A stretch of DNA of 64,000 nucleotides from Punica granatum (GCF_007655135.1 NC_045127.1:20068199-20132198), one strand, 5' to 3'. Positions 47,031 to 59,735 are shown, numbered from the stretch's first letter. Numbers and translations: made by a program. Notes: generated from the letters alone by a model not told the origin.

Positions 47031-48579
47031 ACTTTTGCTTGTCCTTAAGCAAAATAAATAAGACCAAGGAGAGTACAAATTTTCATATTCACTGATTCAA
47101 GCATCAGATATCTCACAATTTATGACTCGCTATATTGTGGTGCCCACTGCTCAAACCAAATTGGAAACATGTGATCAGAGTACTACAGTTAAAATTAACC
47201 AGCTAATCGAGAAAAAACAAATTTTAATCCGAGCGTTTAGCCTATGATTTCTATCTCAAAAGTAAATATTCAGTCCTATAAGGAAAATTACACATTTAAA
47301 CTTCACAGCTGTTAGTAGGCATATGATCCCTCTAATTATCCCTCTAAGCAAGTCAACAAGGTAGTGAAAGCATATGGTATCTGCTTCATCCCTAGGTTTT
47401 CTTCCTTTTTATTACAAGTCTTAATTCATTTTTTTGTTTTTTTTTCAAGTCCAATTTTTGTTTGAACTTGGGCCTTTCCGCCCTTCTCGTTATAGTGAGT
47501 TCATTGAGTTGGCACGTCCCAGGCTCATCACCCAAGTGACCGGGTTTTAAAGGGACCCCTACGAACTCTTCCTCACTCTAACATTCAAGTTAGGATACTC
47601 ATAACTCAATTCTTGAGTCATTGGAGTAAAGGCTATACTTGCTTTTTCTTTTTTTTTATAATGCTCACTAACACTTTTCAGACTTCTTTTATAGGAATCA
47701 CTAGTACAAAGCTTCTTCTACCTCTTTCACTAAATGTTAAAGTGCTATTAGAACAATTAAAAAGAGGATATACTAACTAACTTTTCTTAGAAGTAGACCT
47801 GTTTATTTTTCACTTAAGGACTTGACCGACTCTTAAACTTCAAACTCTAGGGCTAAAAACTAGGTAAATTTGATTTCTAAAGATTTGACAAATTAATTTT
47901 AACTAAGTACAAAAATCACAACAGTGGTGAGTAGGGTGCCTAAGTGAGTCAATTTTTTCAAACAATTCCTAAACAAATGCTATCAACAGTATTCTTCGTA
48001 CAATCTCTAGATTTCAATAAAAAAAAATTAAAAAAACTTTGGCCTAACAATTGCCAGATAACTTAAGGACAATTATAGTTCAAGGTGATAGGGAAGTATA
48101 ACCATTTATCAACAAAGACATGTATTAGATGTCATCAGTAACAAATTAAATTACATAATTCAGACACCAACACTATATTCAATTTTATACTCCATTTTTT
48201 TAGTATCTCTGTTCCCCACACTTAGATTAAACAGTATCCTCATTATTCCTAATGTAGCTCCAGTAAAACGAAAATCAAAATAAAGAACAAAAGAGAAAAA
48301 GAGATACTAGTACTTCCCTGGTTTTGAAAAATTAAGCTGAAACAATTGGAGTTCCAACCGGTGTAGCAATAGAGAGAGTCAGTAGTTGTTATCCACCCGG
48401 CTTCAAAAACAAAAAGAAAACAACGAAAAGAACAAAAATAGCAGATAATCCATCTTAACTAAAACAGTCAAATAGCAAATATCCCAAGTCTACCCAATGA
48501 GTGGGTACTTGATAGGGACTTTAGGGACTTTAGCTCTCAGACATTGGCTGCCTCCCATAAAGCGTTTAGTTTATAGTCG
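47031..48579 (-). other. 3' non-coding region of the Athila-like element
   Basis: About 1.5 kb between the integrase end and the PPT. Athila elements often keep an env-like frame here. I find none: only short frames, poly-T/poly-A runs (47430-47460, 47640-47660) and AT-rich sequence. Confidence 0.65.
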
Positions 48580-49650
48580 CTAGTTCGACTTTTCCAGATC
48601 TTCAACCGGATTTGCTAGATCCACCGTAGTGGCATCACCAACAATGCTTTCCCCTTCAAAGTAATGCTTGAGAAGATTACCGTTTACTTTAAAAGTGCGG
48701 TCGTCTTCTAACTTCAGCTCAACTGCACCATAGGGAAAAACATTAGAAATAACAAATGGTTCAGGCAAAAACTCTCGCTTTAGGATGTTCCTAACATGCC
48801 ATCGCTTGGCTTGCTCCTTGAATATCCAAGCATTTTCATATGCTTCCCCTCTCATCTCAGCCATCTGATTCAAATGGATTAATCTCTTTTCACCTGCAGC
48901 TTGTAAATCAAAGTTAAGGTATTTTATGGCCTAGTATGCCTTGTGCTCAAGCTCTACTGGTAGGTGACATGATTTACCATAGACAATCTTGTATGGGGAC
49001 ATTCCTATAGGGGTTTTGAAAGCTGTCCTGTAAGCCCACAATGCATCATCAAGTTTTAAAGACCAATATTTCCTAGATGCATTGACTGTTTTCTCAAAGA
49101 CACTTTATTTCCCTATTGGACACCTCAACCTGTCCACAAGTCTGTAGATGATAAGGGGTGGCAATTTTATGAGTAACTCCACATTTTGATAATAATTTTC
49201 CAAACAGCTAATTACAAAAATGCGATCCCCCATCGCTTATAATGGCTCTAGGTACCCCAAATCTTGAAAAGATGTTCTTTTTCAAAAATCTGATTACAAC
49301 TCTGGCGTCATTACTTTGTAGAGCAACTACTTCTACCCATTTTGAAACATATTCAACAGCCACAAGATTATATTTATTTGAAAAAGAAGAGGGAAAAGGA
49401 CCCATAAAGTCTATTCCTACACATCAAAAAGCTCAATTACAAGAATATTGTTTTGTGGTAATTCATGTCTCCTAGAAATATTGCCAGTCCTTTGGCATTG
49501 TGCCCAAGACATAATGTAATTCCTGCAACCATGAAATATTCTAGGCCAATAAAATCCACAAGATAAGATCTTAGTTGCAGTTCTTTCCACACCAAAGTGG
49601 CCTCTTACTTCCTTAGAATGACAATGTTGTATTATGTTAAGCTATTCAGT
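48580..49650 (-). pseudogene. Integrase of the Athila-like element
   Basis: The HHCC zinc region near 49640-49480 (HCHSKEVRGHFGVERTATKI ... CQRTGNISRRH) is followed by the catalytic core: [14 protein letters not shown] (first Asp), [32 protein letters not shown] (second Asp) and [10 protein letters not shown] (Glu). The C-terminal part AYENAWIFKEQAKRWHVRNI .. FPYGAVELKLEDDRTFKVNG ends at 48580. Stops lie at about 49409, 49205 and 49100. Confidence 0.88.
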
Positions 49651-51357
49651 TTCAGGCACACAACGTCTAATTACTTGGTCAGCACAACATTTAAACAGAT
49701 ATGGTTCATCCCAAAAATAGGATTTCACATCATGGAAAAATTTATTTTTCTGTTGAGATGACAAACCATATGGTGTGATTTTGCTGACCATGTAATTGAC
49801 TATATCAGCATACCATGGTAATCCTTGGATTTCTACTGCATGCAATTGTTCATCAGGGAACTTTTCATTAATGGGTGGATCTAAACAATCAAATTCCAAA
49901 CGGGATAAATGATCAGCCACTACATTTTCAGTTCCCTTTTGTATCTCTAATTTCCAAGTCAAATTCTTGCGGTAGTAGAATCCAACGAATTAGCCTAGGT
50001 TTAGCATCAGCTTTAGCAAACAAATATTTCAGGGCAGCATGGTCTGTGTATACTATGATCTTAGAACCTATCAGATAAGGCCGGAACTTGTCACATGCAA
50101 ATATGACTGCTAAAAGCTCTTTTTCAGTTGTGGCATAGTTCCTCCGGGCCTCGTTTAAAGTTCTACTAGCATAGTATATTACATGAAATACCTTACCTCT
50201 CCTTTGCCCAAGTACTACTCCTACAGCATAGTCGCTGGCATCACACATCAGCTCAAACAGAAGCTCCTAATTAGGTGCAACGATCACTGGTGCAGAAGTG
50301 AGTTTCTCCTTCAATAAATTGAATGCTTGTAAACAACTATCATCAAAAACAAAAGCAGAATCTTTTTCAAGTAAATTACAAAGAGGTCTAGAGATTTTAG
50401 AAAAGTTCTTGATAAATCTCCTGTAGAAACCAGCATATCTTAAGAAGTTCCTGACTCCTTTTGCTGAAGTGGGTAGTGACAACTTCTCTATTATTTCCAC
50501 TTTTGCTCGATCAACTTCAATCCATTTCTTTGACCCCTTGTGACCTAAGACTATTCCCTCTCTTACCATAAAATGACATTTTTCCCAGTTCAGAAGCAGA
50601 TTAATCTCCTTACATCTTTTAAGCACACAACCTAAATTTGTCAGACAAGATTCAAATGACTTCCCAAAAACAGAGAAATCATCCATGAATATTTCAATAA
50701 AATTCTCTAACATGTCAGAAAATATAGACATCATGCACCTTTGGAAAGTGGCAGGTACATTACAGAGACCGAAGAGCATTCTCCTAAAGGCAAAAGTGCC
50801 ATAGGGACAAGTGAAGGTGGTTTTCTCATGGTCCTCGAGTGCTATATGAATCTGATTGTAACTAGAATAACCATCTAGAAAACAATAATAAGCAAGTTTT
50901 TCTAGCATTTGGTCAATGAAGGGGAGGGGGAAATGGTCTTTATGGGTGGCATCATTTAGTTTCCTGTAATCTATACAAACTCTCCACCCAGTCACAGTAC
51001 GAGTCGGGATTAATTCATTGACCTCATTCTTAACCAGTCATACCACCCTTTTTAGGCACTACTTGAACAGGACTAACCCGTTTACTATCTAAGATATGAT
51101 AGATAATACCTGCATCCAGTAGTTTAAGCACTTCTTTCTTCACTACCCCTTTGAGAGTTGGGTTAAGTCGTCTCTGTGGTTGCACTGTGGGTTTGCACTT
51201 AGCTTCCAACAGTATCATGTGAGTGCAAATCTGAGGGCTGATCCCTTTGATATCTGCAATGGTCCATCCTACTGCCTCCTTATGCTCTCTCAGCACGCTT
51301 AGGAGCTGTTGCTCTTGATCACCTATCAAGGAAGAATAGATAATTATTTGCAAAGTA
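49651..51357 (-). pseudogene. Reverse transcriptase and RNase H of the Athila-like element
   Basis: RT: VLREHKEAVGWTIADIKGIS, then VCIDYRKLNDATHKDHFPLP, FLDGYSSYNQIHIALEDHEK and the catalytic IFMDDFSVFG (FMDD at 50678-50689, intact), followed by RNFLRYAGFYRRFIKNFSKI. RNase [53 protein letters not shown] stop at 50267-50269 between them sits where Trp is usual. Frameshifts lie near 51358, 51015 and 49950. Confidence 0.9.
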
Positions 51358-51972
51358 TCATCTATTACAAGATAGGCGTTTTTTAATTAGCTCATCAATA
51401 ATATCAATGGTGTAACAGGATTTGCCATCATCAAATTTCTTTATGGCTTCATAAACATTAAAAGTTATTTGTTCATCCATAACTCTTAAAGTGAGCTTAC
51501 CTTGTTCCACATCTATTAATGCTTTACCTGTTGCAAGGAACGGTCTGCCCAAGATCATGGGCACCTCTCTGTCCTCCTTCGTCTCCAGGACTATGAAGTC
51601 AACTGGAAATATGAATTTGTCTACCTTCACCAAGACATTCTTGACAATGCCCTTTGGATATTTGATACTCATGTCAGCAAGTTGCAAGGTAACATGAGTT
51701 TCCTTACATTCTCCAAGTCCAATTTTCCTGAAAGAATATAGAGGCATTAAATTTATACTTGCACCTGAATCGATAACAACTTTTTCAAAATGAAAATTCC
51801 CTATAGTGCAAGGGACAGTGAAACTCCCTTGATCTCTTTGTTTGCGTTGTAAGTTAGGGAAGTCCTTCTCGAGAATCATAGAACACTCCCCTGTAAGTAT
51901 CACAGGCTCACTTCCATCAATCTTCCTCTTTTTAGTGAACAGATCCTTCATGAATATGGCATATGAAGGCAT
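51358..51972 (-). pseudogene. Aspartic protease of the Athila-like element
   Basis: Retropepsin fold: FHFEKVVIDSGASINLMPL holds the catalytic DSGA (intact), then ADMSIKYPKGIVKNVLVKV and the second motif VPMILGRPFLATGKALIDV. 204 codons open. It is in frame with gag upstream, as in a gag-pol fusion, and out of frame with RT downstream. Confidence 0.88.
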
Positions 51973-53613
51973 TTGCTAGAGTGCTTCTGCAAAAGGAATG
52001 TTGATTAGCAGCTTTTTAAAAACATCTCGGAATTTAGCAAATTGGGCGTCCAATTGCTGTTCCTTCAATCTTCTTGGAAAAGGGATAGGTGGAACATACG
52101 GTTTCACCTCTGGTGACTTCTGCCTTGTTTCCTCCACCTTTTGCTTACCTTTGTCTTTTTCTGGACTCTCCTCCTAGGTTTGAGCTTTTCTGTTGACTGT
52201 GTCCAATTCCTTGCCACTCCTCAGCATTATAGAATTAACACCCTTGGGATTCTCATCAGTGTTGCTGGGTAATGACCCTGATGGTCTATTACTCAACTGT
52301 TGAGAAATCTGATTAATCTGACCCTCTAGGTTTCGAATAGTGGCTTGTTGATTCTGTAGCATGGTGTCAGTCTTTTGCATATAGCTAAACATGAGCTCTT
52401 TCATTCTCGACTAACTCTACTGAGGTGGAGCATTCTGAGCAGGGCCTTGCTTCTGGAATCCAAGTGGCGGTTTAAGTGCATTATTCTCATTCCTCCATGC
52501 GAAATTAGGATGATTACGCCACCCTAGAATGTAAGTGTTCGAATAAGGTCCTTGATTACCCCGTTGAAAGTTGTTGACAAAGTTCACTTGCTCTCCATTG
52601 GGTGAAGCTGAGGGATTTCCAGATATGCATTCAAGAGTCAAATGTAGTCCTGAACACAACTCACAAAAAGCAACCTGATTAGTATTAAAAGAATGTGCTG
52701 AAGTGAGTTTACTTACCTGGGTAGTAAGAGCTAAAATCTGGGTTGTCAAATTAGCAATAGTGTCCATGTCATTGACCAATGCCACTCTTGATTTGCTTCT
52801 CTCATTCTGCCAATTATGTGCACGGGAGGCCATCTCTTCTATCAAAGCACTTGCTTCATCATAATTCTTACCCATCAGTGCACCTCCTGCTGCAACATCT
52901 ACTAGAGACCTCCATGTATCATCCAGGCTAAGATAGAAAACCTCAATTAGGAGATTATCTGGAAATCCGTGATGTGGGCACTTTTTGATTGCCTTCTTGA
53001 ATCTCTCCCACGCCTCATAAAGTGATTCACCACTGAACTTGGTGAAGTTAGTGATTTCGTTCCTCAATATTGCAGTCCTAGCTGGTGGGAAAAATCTCCT
53101 GAGAAACTTAGATGAGAGGTCGGCCTAGGTGGTGATGGACTCTTGTGGCAGTGAATTGAACTAGGCTCTCGCTTTATCCCTAAGTGAGAACAGAAAAGGT
53201 TATAATCTAATAACATCATCAGTGACATTAATCATCTTTACCGTGTTACAGTGTTGGAGGAATCCTGCTATATGCTCATCAGGACTCTCGTTGGGATATC
53301 CTCCAAACTGATTTGATTGAACAATCTGGATGAGTGTCGGCTTCAGTTCAAAGTTATTAGCCGGAATAGTGGGCCTTCTGATCACGGAACCCATAATAGT
53401 AGGTACTGCATAGTCTCGAAGTGCTCTGGTAGCACCCTGTATCTGGCGGTTGATGTCATCGTCTGCCATCTCAACTACCTGCAATTCTTCCCTTCTTTTG
53501 TTCTCTCTTCTCAACTGGTGTAAGGTGCGCTCTATCTCAGGATCTAATGGTAGAAGTTCAGCACTTCTACTCCTGCGCATAAAATACCTGCAAAGAGAAC
53601 GAGAAACAAACAC
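51973..53613 (-). pseudogene. Gag of the Athila-like element
   Basis: ATG at 53613 leads into MRRSRSAELLPLDPEIERTL, an Athila gag start. The core has PDEHIAGFLQHCNTVKMINV, then NEITNFTKFSGESLYEAWER and RWRSL-like DDTWRSLVDVAAGGALMGK. A coiled QKTDTMLQNQQATIRNLEG follows. In-frame stops are at about 53200, 53162, 53128, 52417, 52411, 52174 and 51976, but the frame is unbroken to the protease. A CCHC-like region ELCSGLHLTLEC lies near 52640. Confidence 0.88.
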
Positions 53614-53668
53614 ACAGTAAAGTGCGCCTAAATTAACAATAGAACGAAAGGTGGTCTAATATTAAGTT

Positions 53669-53688
53669 AATCCCCGGCAACGGCACCA
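53669..53688 (-). other. Primer-binding site of the Athila-like element
   Basis: Minus strand TGGTGCCGTTGCCGGGGATT, six bases after the 5' LTR end GGATCA. Differs by one base from the tRNA-Asp-type PBS TGGCGCCGTTGCCGGGGA used by Athila elements. Confidence 0.9.
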
Positions 53689-53694
53689 AAAACT

Positions 53695-54941
53695 TGATCC
53701 GCTGTGAATACATATAAAGATAAGCGCAAATTCTACCTGCAAGTGCATTGGGTCTGATCAAGTGATATAGTGATGAATAGAGTGTCAGTCCCACGAGGAT
53801 TAATTAAGTACTAAACCTATATTAGATTATATTATTATCTAGGCAATCAAATTGAGAGAATTAACTAATTAACTACTAATCAACCTAAATCGTCATAAAG
53901 AGCAGACAGAGAATTGTATGAAAATGTATCAATTGAAAGTGGGAAAAACAGAATCCATCCTAGTTTCACTAATCAAATTGCCATCATGTTATATAGATTA
54001 ATAGCTATGTGGTTATTCAAATGAGTTTATCAAGCCTTTAAAATTAAAGTCTTAAACCCCTAATTAATCAATCAGCTCCAGCATCTCTAATTAATAGTGG
54101 ACTCTAAATTACAATCATACACATTCCAGTGCTATGATAGTCTAATGCCCTAAATTAATTATCCCTAATGTCTTAGCGAATAACTAACTAGAAACATTGC
54201 ATTAATCCATGGATAATCTCTAATTAAACTAATTAACGCAGCTTCCGCATTTAACTAATTAGTCTAATGAAGAATTCCTAACAAACCCTATATCAACTTC
54301 CGTATCAACAGTGTTTCTAACAATTATAACCAATTAAGAATTGAAATTGAAATTATAGGAATTGCAATCATGAATCATCCACACATCTATTAATCCTATA
54401 ACATGGCGACAATCATCATATTAGCTACTTAGGGTTTCATCATATTCCCACAAGAAAAGCGTAGAACATCTTGGAATTGAAAACACAATTATAATTCAAA
54501 GGAGTCATTGCAATAGAATTCATATTCAGCAATAAACTCAAGATATTGAATCCTAAAACAAAAACCCAACAATTCCTTTAAGGAATAGTCTCTTCCACAA
54601 TTCTTCACTTTAAATCAATTGATCCAAGTGACGGCTCTATGCAAGACTCTCTCCAAAAACTCTCTAGGTTAAAAGAATGGTGAAAGATGGCTCATCCCAG
54701 AGTTTCCCAATCTTGTTATAAGGAGTATTTATATCTAAAACAGAAAGATTTCCGAAAAATATAGGCTGGCTCCAAATTACGCAAAACTCCTCAATATTGC
54801 TCGTAATTCCATCTAAGTCCTCAAAGACCTACAATATCAAATTACACATAATTAAGCACCAACTTCTTATCATTTCTATAAAATTAATAATAATTTAACA
54901 TGAATTGCATAATAAAATATGAGTATAATATGCCCTTATCA
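53695..54941 (-). repeat. 5' LTR of the Athila-like element, 1247 bp
   Basis: Minus strand starts TGATAAGGGCATATTATAC at 54941 and ends GGATCA at 53695. Same length as the 3' LTR. Confidence 0.95.
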
Positions 54942-54946
54942 TCAAT
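54942..54946. repeat. Right target-site duplication of the Athila-like element (TCAAT)
   Basis: TCAAT after the LTR end; matches 45763-45767. Confidence 0.9.
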
Positions 54947-57900
54947 CCGAGGCCTTGCTGTCCAAACAACCACTACAGCCACCTCCGAGGGTTTCTTAGG
55001 AGTCGGGAGCCTCTGGGAGAGCCGTTTCTTTCCTGACTGCCCAGTCAGGTTAGTTCTGCCTAGTCGGTTCTGTTGTCTGCTAACTAACCCGACTTTGCTC
55101 TTGATTTTCGAAAAATCTACGCATGTTCTCCTCCCGAAGCCACCACAGGGACGTTAAGCATCCTCTTGGCTATCCGAAACATCCGAGCACTCTTTGAGAA
55201 GCCACCCGAGCCGTCCGAACCGACCTGTTTTCTCCCGAGTGCCAATCAGGTCTGCTAGCGCCTAGTCGGGTTTGTCCAGCTCCAATCAGGTCTTCTCAAC
55301 AAAACCAGCCCAAATCCGACCTCAACCTGACTCCTATTCACCAGACCTGACTTCCAGTAGTCTCATCTCTCATTCCGGGACTAGGTATAACCATTTCCGA
55401 CTTAGAGGAGTTAGGACTTTTACGTTTTCTTTGCGTTTATGGAGCGATAAGGCATTTTAAGCTAGAGTCATATGCAAGATTATGTTTTTATGCAATTTTC
55501 ACGTTATATCATGCATGTTTATTATCATGTGATGTGCTAGCATGTGAGGAAGTGTTTAAATCGAAGTCAGGGAGGCCGTTTTAGTCCGAAACCACCAAAG
55601 AAGCTCACAATTTCACCTTGAGAAAGGTGACCGTGAGCTTTGCTTGGTCTTTCCGGAATTAAACCGGCCTCCTTGCCCCGATTCAAGTAATGTCCCAAGT
55701 TTTTATATTTTTTCCGCATCCATGAAGTCGGTATCGTTTTATCGATTCCTTAAATGACATGTTTGTATATGTTTACATGTTTTAATATGTTTTCCAAAAT
55801 AATGACGATACTGGCTTTGTTAAATACGTGTTATTTATAATGTTTAATGTTTAAGCATGCGAGAAATAGTCGAAATTGGGTTAAAGAAACTGCTTGAAAC
55901 CCGAAACCAGTTAAGGGAACTCACGGCAATCCTCAAGAGGAAAGAGCCGAGTGTTCTTTGACCTCATTCGGGTCAAGAACGGCCTCTTTACCTCGATGAA
56001 GTCCGTTTCTTGGATTTTGTGCAATCGCAATTTCAATATCATCGCAAATCTCGCATTAAAATTCCTTTTAGAATGTCGTTATTCAAACAAAATGCATGGA
56101 TTCATGAATCGATGACTCTTGCGGAGCCATTTGGATTCCAAGGGTATTTTGGTCATTTTGACCAAATTATCCTCAACCTTCCTGGACCCGTCTTGGTCGT
56201 CGTGTCATTAATCGTTTTCAGCAAATTAAGCTTTCTGGGTACTCAAACTCCTTTTAGTGGATCAATTCATGATCTGTCTAATTGTCTGTAACCCGCACAT
56301 TTACTGCATTCGGCAATAACTTATAAGCTGTAATCCCATCAATGGGTCAATTGGGACATTCACACGATTAAAACCACTTGGCATTAATAAGCATGCATGA
56401 ATTAGCCATTAATCGGAAACTCGCGTCGACAAGTTGCAAAATGACGTTAATGCCTTTTTGAAAACTCGCATTTCCAAAATCTCGAGACGCGCGATCCGAT
56501 GTAGCAGGGACGTCTAGGAAGAGGTTGCGTATCTTGACTTGAGTTTCTACCTGATTTCAAGTAACTTAGGTCGAGATACATAAGATCTTTCTAAATCACT
56601 TCCGGATAGATTGACCAATTCTTTGTCTTTTTCGAGGTTCTTGCATAACCATGGAAGATCCAGGGAATTAGTCGACATCGGTTACAGACCGAGGTGACCC
56701 ACATCGCATTGTTTCCTTTTTTCTGAAAACCGTTTTTAAGTCAAGGGCAAAATCGTCATTTTGCAATTTAGCGACACCCCAAGGGTTAGCTTGATAGAAA
56801 CACAACAGTGTCAGGATAAGAACGGGCTACATGTTTAGGTGCAGGTTCATCTGCATAGCCTTTTCTTATCCAATTGATGAGTTTTTGTCATCCTAGCATA
56901 GTTTCGGATATTTAGTCGGGTATTTTAGATCAAAACATAATTACCTAACTAAGCATGCATTTGACTTAAACATACGCGGGCAAAAGTGGGTTAGGGCTTT
57001 ATGTTCTAGGCTTTTAGGAAAAATGCATATTCTGTAATAACCTGTAAACATTGCAGTGTCGCAATACATAACAACTTTAAAAGCAATCCACGTACAAAGG
57101 ACTCGACTACGGACACCATATCTGTCAGGTCCTTGAAACAAAGCCAAATGTGAAATGCTTTACACGCATTTGTTTGCTTAGCAAAGGATATTTGCATGCC
57201 AAAACACCCTAGATTAATAACCTGTTAATTCACGTACACTTGGCAATAACAAACACCTTATCTGCAATTTGCATGTTGTTTGTTACTTTTCTGCTCTTGT
57301 TTCTCCATGCGGATCAAACCCGACTCATAGGACGCATTACACTTGGGGTCCAACACCCTAATCATAGATCACGGGATCCAACGTCCCATCTACTGAGCAC
57401 GCAGTTGAATTCAGTTTTCGGTATTTTCCCAAACTCACGGCGAGTCTGACCGGAATAATAACCGAACGCGAACTGATTGGGATTCAACTATTTGTAATTT
57501 ATAATTTGTTGTATTATTTTGAGAGCATTATAAGGACATTTACTTTGTATATTCATTTTTGTAAGAATCTCGGTCGACGAGCGAACGGCTCGAGAGTCAA
57601 ACTAATCGAGTCGGTCTGATGCTTGCCTGGAGGAAAGTAAACCCGAGCTTTTGAGGTTTCGATTCGCACAGGAAATCGACCACCATGGTCTGATGAACCG
57701 TAATGTAAGAATGGTGAATCGATTCCTCGACAGACGGGCCTACCTTTTCTCGACTTCTCAATCCGCATCGTTTAGTTCATCGAATTTATGGTGTCAAAAC
57801 ATGTAAGCCGAGCGTATCCTAATCCACATGGCAAATAAGCAAAACAGCAAGCCTAGCAAGTTAGAGTATCAAAAGGGCTTGCGGGATATAGGTCCGCACA

Positions 57901-58097
57901 TAACGTGAACTCCTGAACTAGGACTTTCCAGTTCCGCAATAATCAATGTCTTAGTAAAACTAGGTGTTTCATTACCCCTAAGATCGGGTAACTCATCGGC
58001 CATCGACCTTCGGGTCGTAAACAAGTAGTGGCAACTCATTCTTACGCATGTCCGTCAAGCATACGGGCCCCGATGAGAAGACATTCAGGTCCGTACA

Positions 58098-58102
58098 AAC
58101 CC
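58098..58102. repeat. Right target-site duplication of solo LTR G (AACCC)
   Basis: AACCC directly after CCGTACA; matches 43578-43582. Confidence 0.85.
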
Positions 58103-59213
58103 TATAACCTAAACCCTTCCGAAGAGAAATAATTTTATACTTGGAATTGCATTTTGTATGGGAAATGAATGATATATAAATTATTTTTCTACTTCATTTT
58201 TTTTAATAACTGCACTTATTCGAGTTAAAGTGAGTATTCAATAAATATATAGATTGTGGAGGGAATCTGAAGAGTCAGTCAGCCATACGCTGCGAAAGTG
58301 TGGCGAATTCTCAAGACGCGAACAAAGGCTTCTCATTACACAAGCCCGAGTCTATTTGAATTACCTATATATATAGATAGATGTTGATGTGGCAGCTAAT
58401 GTGATGGCACATGTGTTGCTTACATGCTACTTCCAATTTTTCAATTTCAGTAAAGAAATCCTCAAAATAATTATAAAAAGCCCAAATCACCGAGAATGGA
58501 CGAGGGGATTGGTGGTGGCTTACACCTCACCATCTAAAGCCTCCGGTGACCTCTCCAACGGTGACAATGGTTCAAGAGCGAGCCACTAGCGCCCCCTCTG
58601 TCCTCTCTTTCTGTTCTCTCTATTCTCTCTCTTAAAAGAGAAAAAGGGGTGAACATATGGGGTGGTGATGGCTTGTCCCAAGCCATCTCCCCCAATTTTT
58701 TTTTATCATCAGAGCTATATTTTTTTTTTTGCCGAACATATCAACAATATTGAATAATTCAATTTACAAAAGAATCAAATTATTGTAATGTAAAAGACGA
58801 CCTTGAATAAAAAGAAAATGCAATGCACTAAGTTGATCATTCCTCTAAACATAAACGACTAAACGTATACTTATTTTATTCACCAAAAAAAAACGGATAC
58901 TTTCTTTTTATAATTAATATCCGTATGGATTTACTCAACCAATGCAAATGGAGGGTTACATGAGAACCCGGCTCCTTCCGACTTTATTTCATAGGAAATA
59001 TCATAACCAACCTATCCTATTTGTGACATGTAATATAAATAAATTTAAACGTCTCTGATACTATTTTCTCGCATTGGGAGACATATTTTACTAAATGTCT
59101 CAACCTCTTATCCATCTTTCGCTCTCAACAATTTCGACCGCATTGACGATTATTGCCATCCCATTCATGTCAGTCTGGACCAAATAGAGATATTTTTCTT
59201 AAACGCTGGAGGA
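58103..59213. other. AT-rich intergenic DNA
   Basis: No repeat partner in the window and no recognisable coding sequence. It contains a pyrimidine-rich stretch (58590-58640, CTCTCTTTCTGTTCTCTCTATT) and poly-T runs (58700-58735). A 66-codon frame at 58389 has no feature I recognise. Confidence 0.6.
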
Positions 59214-59735
59214 ATGATTGTTATATATAATTCGATTTCTAGGGCACAACATCAGCAGGGGCACCTAATCCCCATCAACAGGTCCACCCAGTTTGCTGAT
59301 AGGTTCCCTGACCAGATCCACGATAAGAAACAACTACAAAGGTTCTTAGGAAGTCTAAACTACGTTGTAGATTTCTTCCCTGGCCTAAGTAGACTTTGCA
59401 AACCCCTCCATAACAGGTTAAAGAATTCTCCTCCACCATGGACGGATGAACAAACCAAAATTGTGAAGCAAATCAAGCTTCAAATCAAAACTCTGCCTTG
59501 TTTACACTTGGCAGACCCATCTACAAAAAAGATTGTTGAAACAGACGCCTCTGAGGAAGAATACGGAGGAATCTTGAAACAATCCAAAAATGATATGAAC
59601 AGGTTGTTCAGTTCACTTCAAAACATTGAAACCCTACCCAGAAGAATTACTCAACCATAAAAAAGGAAATTCTTTCTGTGATCCTTTGCATTTCAAAATT
59701 TCAATCTGATCTTTTAAACCAAAGGTTTTTACTTC
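59214..59735 (+). pseudogene. Endogenous caulimovirid (pararetrovirus) RT-RNase H fragment
   Basis: A 148-codon frame carries the end of an RT and the start of its RNase H in the style of petuvirus/florendovirus-like caulimovirids: DKKQLQRFLGSLNYV (residues 37-51), LPCLHLADPSTKKIVETDAS (94-113, first RNase H Asp at 111) and YGGILKQ. Further RNase H sequence (YSTIKKEILSVILCISKF, about 59648-59700) lies in another frame. A frameshift at about 59605 and a stop at 59627-59629 separate the parts. No capsid, movement-protein or protease part is nearby. It is a dead fragment. A Ty3/gypsy origin is less likely because the FLGSLNYV and VETDAS context is of pararetrovirus type. Confidence 0.75.

Larger units (their letters stand above)
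45768..54941 (-). mobile_element. Athila-like Ty3/gypsy retrotransposon, 9174 bp, complete in structure
   Basis: Two LTRs of exactly 1247 bp, TG...CA ends, a 5-bp TSD (TCAAT), PBS, PPT and gag-PR-RT-RH-INT on the minus strand in the usual order. The PBS of tRNA-Asp type, the lack of an archaeal-type RNase H and the gag start match the Athila lineage. The LTRs differ at about 7% of sites over the first 300 bp compared by eye. Gag and pol carry premature stops (several look like TGG to TAG) and frameshifts, so it is inactive. It lies inside solo LTR G and is thus younger than it. Confidence 0.92.
43583..58097 (+). mobile_element. Solo LTR G, about 5.3 kb without its nested insert
   Basis: Starts TGTCAGCATCCCATTTGGG and ends GGTCCGTACA, flanked on both sides by AACCC. 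Two parts (43583-45767 and 54947-58097) are collinear with LTR C once the Athila-like element and one TCAAT copy are removed: ...CAGATTCGGGTCAAT joins CCGAGGCCTTGC... as in C at 28085. No PBS or PPT is adjacent, so it is a solo LTR. Confidence 0.88.

Noticed and set aside
58389..58589. A 66-codon frame in the spacer left of the caulimovirid fragment
   Set aside because: Short, no motif, AT-rich surroundings; nothing links it to a gene.
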